Assembly: GCA_026419775.2 (NCBI GenBank)
Contig: JAOPGA020000624.1
Span: forward strand, 1 to 21,165
Direction of reading: 5' to 3'
Length of the DNA: 21,165 nucleotides
Origin: Acrasis kona
Lineage: Eukaryota > Heterolobosea > Eutetramitea > Acrasida > Acrasidae
Below are positions 17,987 through 21,165 of this stretch, one piece after another. Position numbers and translations under genes: made by a program. The first letter of the stretch is position 1. Every line of letters starts with the position of its first letter. Below the pieces are notes generated by a model that was not told where the DNA came from, did not search any database, and was given only the letters and a program-made list of their open reading frames with translations.

Positions 17987-19860
17987 TAATTACAAAATAT
18001 TCAACGAAGCGCAAGGTTGAATCCGAAGATATACATCCAAAGAGGTTCAAAGATGGGGCAATAAATCTTCCATTAGAATTGATACAGCTAACAACCACAT
18101 TCGTGAACTCATACAAAACAGTAAAATGTATGGAGCTTGTGTGTAAAGATTGGATGCTTGCGCTTCGCGACGACAGATATTGGTTTCTCTTAGAGAAACG
18201 TACATTTAACATAAGATGTGACAAAGTACAAGACGCGATTTTCCACCAGCAGCGGTATATGAGCAGAATAGAATGCATCATGAAGCAAGCAAGATACATC
18301 TCAAAATCGGGGACATGCATTCGAGAAGAAAAGAACTTGTGCAAAAATCAAATAGAAATATATATCAAATTAATTAAAGTAATGAGAGAAGATACTAGAA
18401 TGTCCTTAATCAAACCTCTTTTTGGGACCATGGAACAAAGATTATTTTATGAATATTTTAATGAAACACAATACTATGTAATATGGTATAACGACGACGG
18501 AGAGGAGGTCAGATTCGACACACAATTCGATTTGGATAGTGACATACTTTTGTTTTATAAGAATAACAGGCAACACGTATGTGTAAGTCCAAATATACGT
18601 TACTGTATTGAGTTGGATGTACTTTTAGATTCAATTCAACCACATATTCACAACACCCAAACAAGAGAAGAGACGTTACAAGCTATTTTACAACAACCAT
18701 ATACCTCATATACAACACAAAATGAATACGAGTTTATAGATGATGGTTCAATATTATATGTGACTCAAAGAACAGATAACGAAGAAACAAAAACAAAAAT
18801 CATTAATGGTAGAATTCAACCTACTCAAACATTCATTGAAGACTTACATAGAGTGGGCAGGGAAGAGGGAACATTCGTGCATAGAGTAAAACAAGGTAAA
18901 TCTGTGCTTCACTATCTTAATGGCGACAAAGAAGAAGGGACATATGTTGATGGAGTATTGCAAGGTGCAGCTATATACTATTATGGTGACGGCAACAGAG
19001 AAGAAAGGACATATGTTGATGGAGTACTGCAAGGTAAATCTACAATACTCTGGTTGGATGGTGACAAAGAAGAAAGGACATATGTTGATGGATTATTGCA
19101 AGGTACAGCTATATACTATTATAGTGACGGCAACAGAGAAGAAAGGACATATGTTGATGGAGTATTGCAAGGTGCAGCTATATACTATTTTGGTGACGGC
19201 GACAGAGAAGAAAGCACATATGTTGATGGAGTACTGAAAGGTAAATCTACAACGTTCTGGTTGTATGGTGACAAAGAAGATAGGACATATGTTGATGGAG
19301 TATTGCAAGGTGCAGCTATATACTATTATAGTGACGGCAACAGAGAAGAAAGGACATATATTGATGGAGTATTGCAAGGTAAATCTACAGCGTTCTGGTT
19401 GGGTGGACACAAGGAAGAAAGGACATTTATTGATGGAGTACTGCAAGGTGAATCTGTGGTTGACTATCTTAATGGCGACAAAGAAGAAAGGACATATGTT
19501 GATGGAGTATTGCAAGGTGCAGCTATATACTATTATGGTGACGGCAACAGAGAAGAAAGCACATATGTTGACGGTGTACTGCAAGGTAAATCTACAACGT
19601 TCTGGTTGTATGGACACAAAGAAGAAAGGGCATATGTTGATGGAGTATGGCAAGGCAAATCTGTGCATTATTTTAATAGTGGTAACAGAGAAGAAATGAT
19701 ATTTATTGACAAAGTAGTACAAGGCAAATCTACGGTGTTCTATTTAAATGGAGACAAAGAAGAAAGGACATATATCGATGGTTTACTACAAGGTGATCAT
19801 GTGTTCTATTATGCCGATGGTACAAAAATGGAAATGAGGTATATTGATAGAGAACTATAA
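17983..19860 (+). CDS. F-box protein with about fourteen MORN-like repeats
   Basis: 625 residues, one exon, from the ATG at 17983. A basic N-terminal patch (TKRKVESEDIHPKRFK) precedes an F-box at about 27-71 (LPLELIQLTTTFVNSYKTV; MELVCKDWMLALRDDRYW). F-boxes bind Skp1 of SCF ubiquitin ligases, so the rest is expected to choose a substrate or a membrane site. Residues ~75-300 form a linker domain I do not recognise. From residue 306 to the end run 23-residue MORN-like repeats with the core GDKEERTYVDGVLQG. Two main types recur, one starting KSTTFWLYGDKEE and the other AAIYYYGDGNREE. MORN motifs form beta-hairpin arrays that bind lipids or proteins. F-box plus MORN combinations are also known in some giant viruses of amoebae; the direction of any exchange is unknown. 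The frame looks intact. Two AATAAA signals follow the stop. Confidence 0.88.
   Translation: MIITKYSTKRKVESEDIHPKRFKDGAINLPLELIQLTTTFVNSYKTVKCMELVCKDWMLALRDDRYWFLLEKRTFNIRCDKVQDAIFHQQRYMSRIECIMKQARYISKSGTCIREEKNLCKNQIEIYIKLIKVMREDTRMSLIKPLFGTMEQRLFYEYFNETQYYVIWYNDDGEEVRFDTQFDLDSDILLFYKNNRQHVCVSPNIRYCIELDVLLDSIQPHIHNTQTREETLQAILQQPYTSYTTQNEYEFIDDGSILYVTQRTDNEETKTKIINGRIQPTQTFIEDLHRVGREEGTFVHRVKQGKSVLHYLNGDKEEGTYVDGVLQGAAIYYYGDGNREERTYVDGVLQGKSTILWLDGDKEERTYVDGLLQGTAIYYYSDGNREERTYVDGVLQGAAIYYFGDGDREESTYVDGVLKGKSTTFWLYGDKEDRTYVDGVLQGAAIYYYSDGNREERTYIDGVLQGKSTAFWLGGHKEERTFIDGVLQGESVVDYLNGDKEERTYVDGVLQGAAIYYYGDGNREESTYVDGVLQGKSTTFWLYGHKEERAYVDGVWQGKSVHYFNSGNREEMIFIDKVVQGKSTVFYLNGDKEERTYIDGLLQGDHVFYYADGTKMEMRYIDREL
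18898..19857 (+). repeat. Tandem 69-bp repeat array encoding MORN units
   Basis: About 13.9 units of 69 bp (23 codons). Long stretches of units are nearly identical, including third codon positions (GGACATATGTTGATGGAGTA recurs with few changes), which points to recent expansion or gene conversion. Two unit types are mixed as roughly B A B A A B A B B A B, then more diverged units at the 3' end. Because 69 is a multiple of three, other frames are open too; these are shadows. Confidence 0.9.
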
Positions 19861-19897
19861 GAAACCACAAAGATGTGATGTGTATCCTAACTCGTTC

Positions 19898-19910
19898 AAT
19901 AAACAATAAA
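19898..19910 (+). promoter_or_regulatory. Two AATAAA signals after the F-box/MORN gene
   Basis: AATAAA at 19898-19903 and again at 19905-19910, 38 and 45 nt after the stop. They overlap the first copy of the 23-bp direct repeat. Confidence 0.5.
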
Positions 19911-19921
19911 TTAGTATAAAA
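19899..19921 (+). repeat. 23-bp direct repeat, copy 1
   Basis: The 23 bases starting ATAAACAATAAATTAG are identical to 20183-20205. This copy lies in the 3' end of the F-box/MORN transcription unit. Confidence 0.6.
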
Positions 19922-19978
19922 TAAAATAAAATATTTATTACCCATTTCTGGGCCCGAGACGTCAGAAACTTTGACGAT

Positions 19979-20194
19979 TTATACGGTAATTGGTTTTCGG
20001 GTAGATTTTCTCCTCTCTGACCCATCGTTGAATTTGGACTTCTTGTTGCCTTCTTCCGTCATTTCGATGTCGCTACCACTCTCTGTTCTGCTATAATCGT
20101 AGTTTTCATCGGTATTGACTACTGTCTTCCTCTTCGGTCTAGTTGGTTCTCTACCGTCCTTTGATGTCGTCTTCCCTTTTCCATAAACAATAAA
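19979..20194 (-). CDS. Possible C-terminal exon of an unidentified charged protein
   Basis: The minus strand is open without an ATG from about 20194 to TAA 19981-19979. It encodes a strongly hydrophilic peptide (GKGKTTSKDGREPTRPKRK; NYDYSRTESGSDIEMTEEGN; RRKSTRKPITV). The composition is that of a disordered, basic nuclear-type tail, and an AATAAA follows on the minus strand near 19940. It would be the last exon of a gene whose earlier exons lie to the right. A run of about 70 open codons is not decisive on its own; the charge pattern is the main support. No family recognised. Confidence 0.4.
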   Translation of the reverse strand, partial: FIVYGKGKTTSKDGREPTRPKRKTVVNTDENYDYSRTESGSDIEMTEEGNKKSKFNDGSERRKSTRKPITV

Positions 20195-20205
20195 TTAGTA
20201 TAAAA
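20183..20205 (+). repeat. 23-bp direct repeat, copy 2
   Basis: Identical to 19899-19921 and 284 bp away from it. It contains AATAAA on the plus strand and, on the minus strand, a TACTAAT branch-like motif just before the charged open frame. The segment between the copies could be an insertion or the product of a local duplication. Confidence 0.6.
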
Positions 20206-20843
20206 ATAGGTCAATAATGTTTATATTCCAAATCAACACAGAACTAGTGTTTTCTGGATGTTAAAGGTTTTAACTTATTACAACCCTGGCGGGTCATAAG
20301 GAGATTTCATTAATTATCTTTTGCTTTTTGACACTGTTTCATTGGTGTGTTCGGCCAAAATGCAGTACCTGTATTGTTGGTATGTTGTCAATCATTTCAA
20401 GGTAGCCTCTACGTGTTTTCCTCATTATTTTTTAAAGCTAAGGTTGGTCTTGGAATGTCATAAAATAGTGTTTGTAGCTATAAAAATGCAATTTTACCTA
20501 AGATACTACGGCATGGTTGACTGGGTTTGGAATAAAGAATGATTGTATAGCTCATTACTGACTAGTCCATCAGTCGTCTATTATCTACAATTGTTATACT
20601 GACTTCCTTATCAATATACATCTCTTTTGGACTCTTCATGGTTGATTCTAAATATAACATATTACAACAGGATAAGAGCTTCAAGAAAATAATATTTATA
20701 TGGCTGAAAAGTGTTTAATGTTTTGTCAAAGACACTATATCCTCAAGGGTTTACCTTGAAATCAAGCTTAATTCCGTTTTTCAGATTGACAAGTTGATTG
20801 ACTTGATTTTGGGTGTGATTACACAAAGGGTTAAATTTTTACG
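20206..20843. other. Spacer or intron/exon mosaic without a supported gene
   Basis: About 640 bp in which I cannot defend a gene. Short minus-strand blocks look coding (for example MKSPKEMYIDKEVSITIV near 20640-20585), and several GT-AG pairs of 42-51 nt are possible, so exons of the gene entering from the right edge may lie here. None of these blocks is longer than chance allows. A plus-strand frame ending at 20542 is also open but unconvincing. Confidence 0.3.
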
Positions 20844-21165
20844 TCAAAATATTTCTTCAAGACAAACTCGTGCTTCTTCAAGTACGGAGCGGTCAGTTTT
20901 TATTGAGTTTCTGACAATCGATGGGACGGCGGTCCCATTACAAAGGGTTTGGTACCTGCGCACTATCTCATCCTCTCCCATTCTAGTTGGGTAGCCTAGT
21001 ACTACAACAACATTACCTACTTGTACTTTTCCGTTGTAGGGAATAGGATATACATCTAGTTGTGGTAATGCTGTTGATTGCTTCAAATGAATGATGTCAT
21101 ATTGAGTGGTCATTTTTGGACCGTTTTCGTTCTCTTTGTCTTCCCCAGGATGTTTCTTTTTTAAC
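20844..21165 (-). CDS. Partial gene at the right edge, perhaps trypsin-like peptidase fold
   Basis: The frame is open from the window edge to TAA 20846-20844, about 106 codons, so the 5' part is missing. The segment MTTQYDIIHLKQS and then KVQVGNVVVVLGYPTRMG resembles the Asp-containing strand (xDIAxLKL) and the following VGDxVxVLGYP strand of chymotrypsin-fold peptidases. The Ser motif GNSGGP is not found downstream, so the protein may be inactive, spliced on to exons further left, or not a peptidase. An Asp/Glu/Lys-rich stretch precedes the match. Similarity is weak and seen by eye only. Confidence 0.4.
   Translation of the reverse strand, partial: LKKKHPGEDKENENGPKMTTQYDIIHLKQSTALPQLDVYPIPYNGKVQVGNVVVVLGYPTRMGEDEIVRRYQTLCNGTAVPSIVRNSIKTDRSVLEEARVCLEEIF

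Noticed and set aside
19093-19722. Long open frame on the minus strand (about 209 codons) inside the MORN array, and two plus-strand frames of 105 and 144 codons
   Set aside because: The repeat unit is 69 bp, a multiple of three, so a frame free of stops in one unit is free in all. These are shadows of the repeat, not genes.
20321-20542. Plus-strand frame of 73 codons, hydrophobic
   Set aside because: TTG start, composition of an antisense shadow, and length close to chance.

Overview
The window is A+T-rich nuclear DNA from a unicellular eukaryote with the standard genetic code. The evidence is a run of spliced genes (heterotrimeric G-protein alpha subunit, MEF2-type MADS factor, class II histone deacetylase, calponin-homology protein, hormone-sensitive-lipase-type esterase, Swi5, F-box/MORN protein), very short GT-AG introns, AATAAA signals next to stop codons, and no bacterial or organellar genes. 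The gene set and His/Asn/Gln-rich tracts would suit a free-living amoeboid or amoeboflagellate protist, perhaps a heterolobosean, but the sequence alone does not fix the lineage.

Layout, left to right. 1-1600: coding-like minus-strand blocks in several frames, an unidentified and perhaps decayed gene. 1602-5258: two minus-strand genes, an HSL-type esterase with four exons and a class II HDAC. 5287-7084: a plus-strand gene with a mitochondrial-type leader and a rhodanese-like domain, broken by a +1 shift at a T8 tract; only 28 bp separate its start from the HDAC start. 7099-7455: a small unknown minus gene, 14 bp from the rhodanese stop. 7801-8978: G-alpha, four exons. 9397-10850: MEF2-like factor, two exons. 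10855-13606: a four-CH-domain protein on minus, whose stop is 4 bp from the MEF2-like stop. 13778-14305: a DUF1697 protein. 14374-16680: a recombination mediator Swi5 with a roughly 660-residue low-complexity N-terminal extension; its diagnostic domain lies in two small 3' exons. 16681-17982: small or uncertain features (a GC-rich hairpin, a 63-aa ORF, an inverted repeat, a 22-aa ORF). 17983-19860: an F-box protein ending in about fourteen 23-residue MORN-like repeats. 19861-21165: a 23-bp direct repeat, a charged minus-strand frame and a coding fragment running off the right edge.

The eleven introns I could place are 38-44 nt long, five of them exactly 38 nt, and most genes were completed only by splicing across them. 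The genes do not form one pathway. The main themes are genome compaction (28-bp and 68-bp divergent promoters, 4-bp and 14-bp convergent ends), signalling and transcription (G-alpha, MEF2-like, HDAC), and two architecturally unusual proteins (the extended Swi5 and the F-box/MORN protein). I see no tRNA, rRNA, CRISPR array or intact mobile element.
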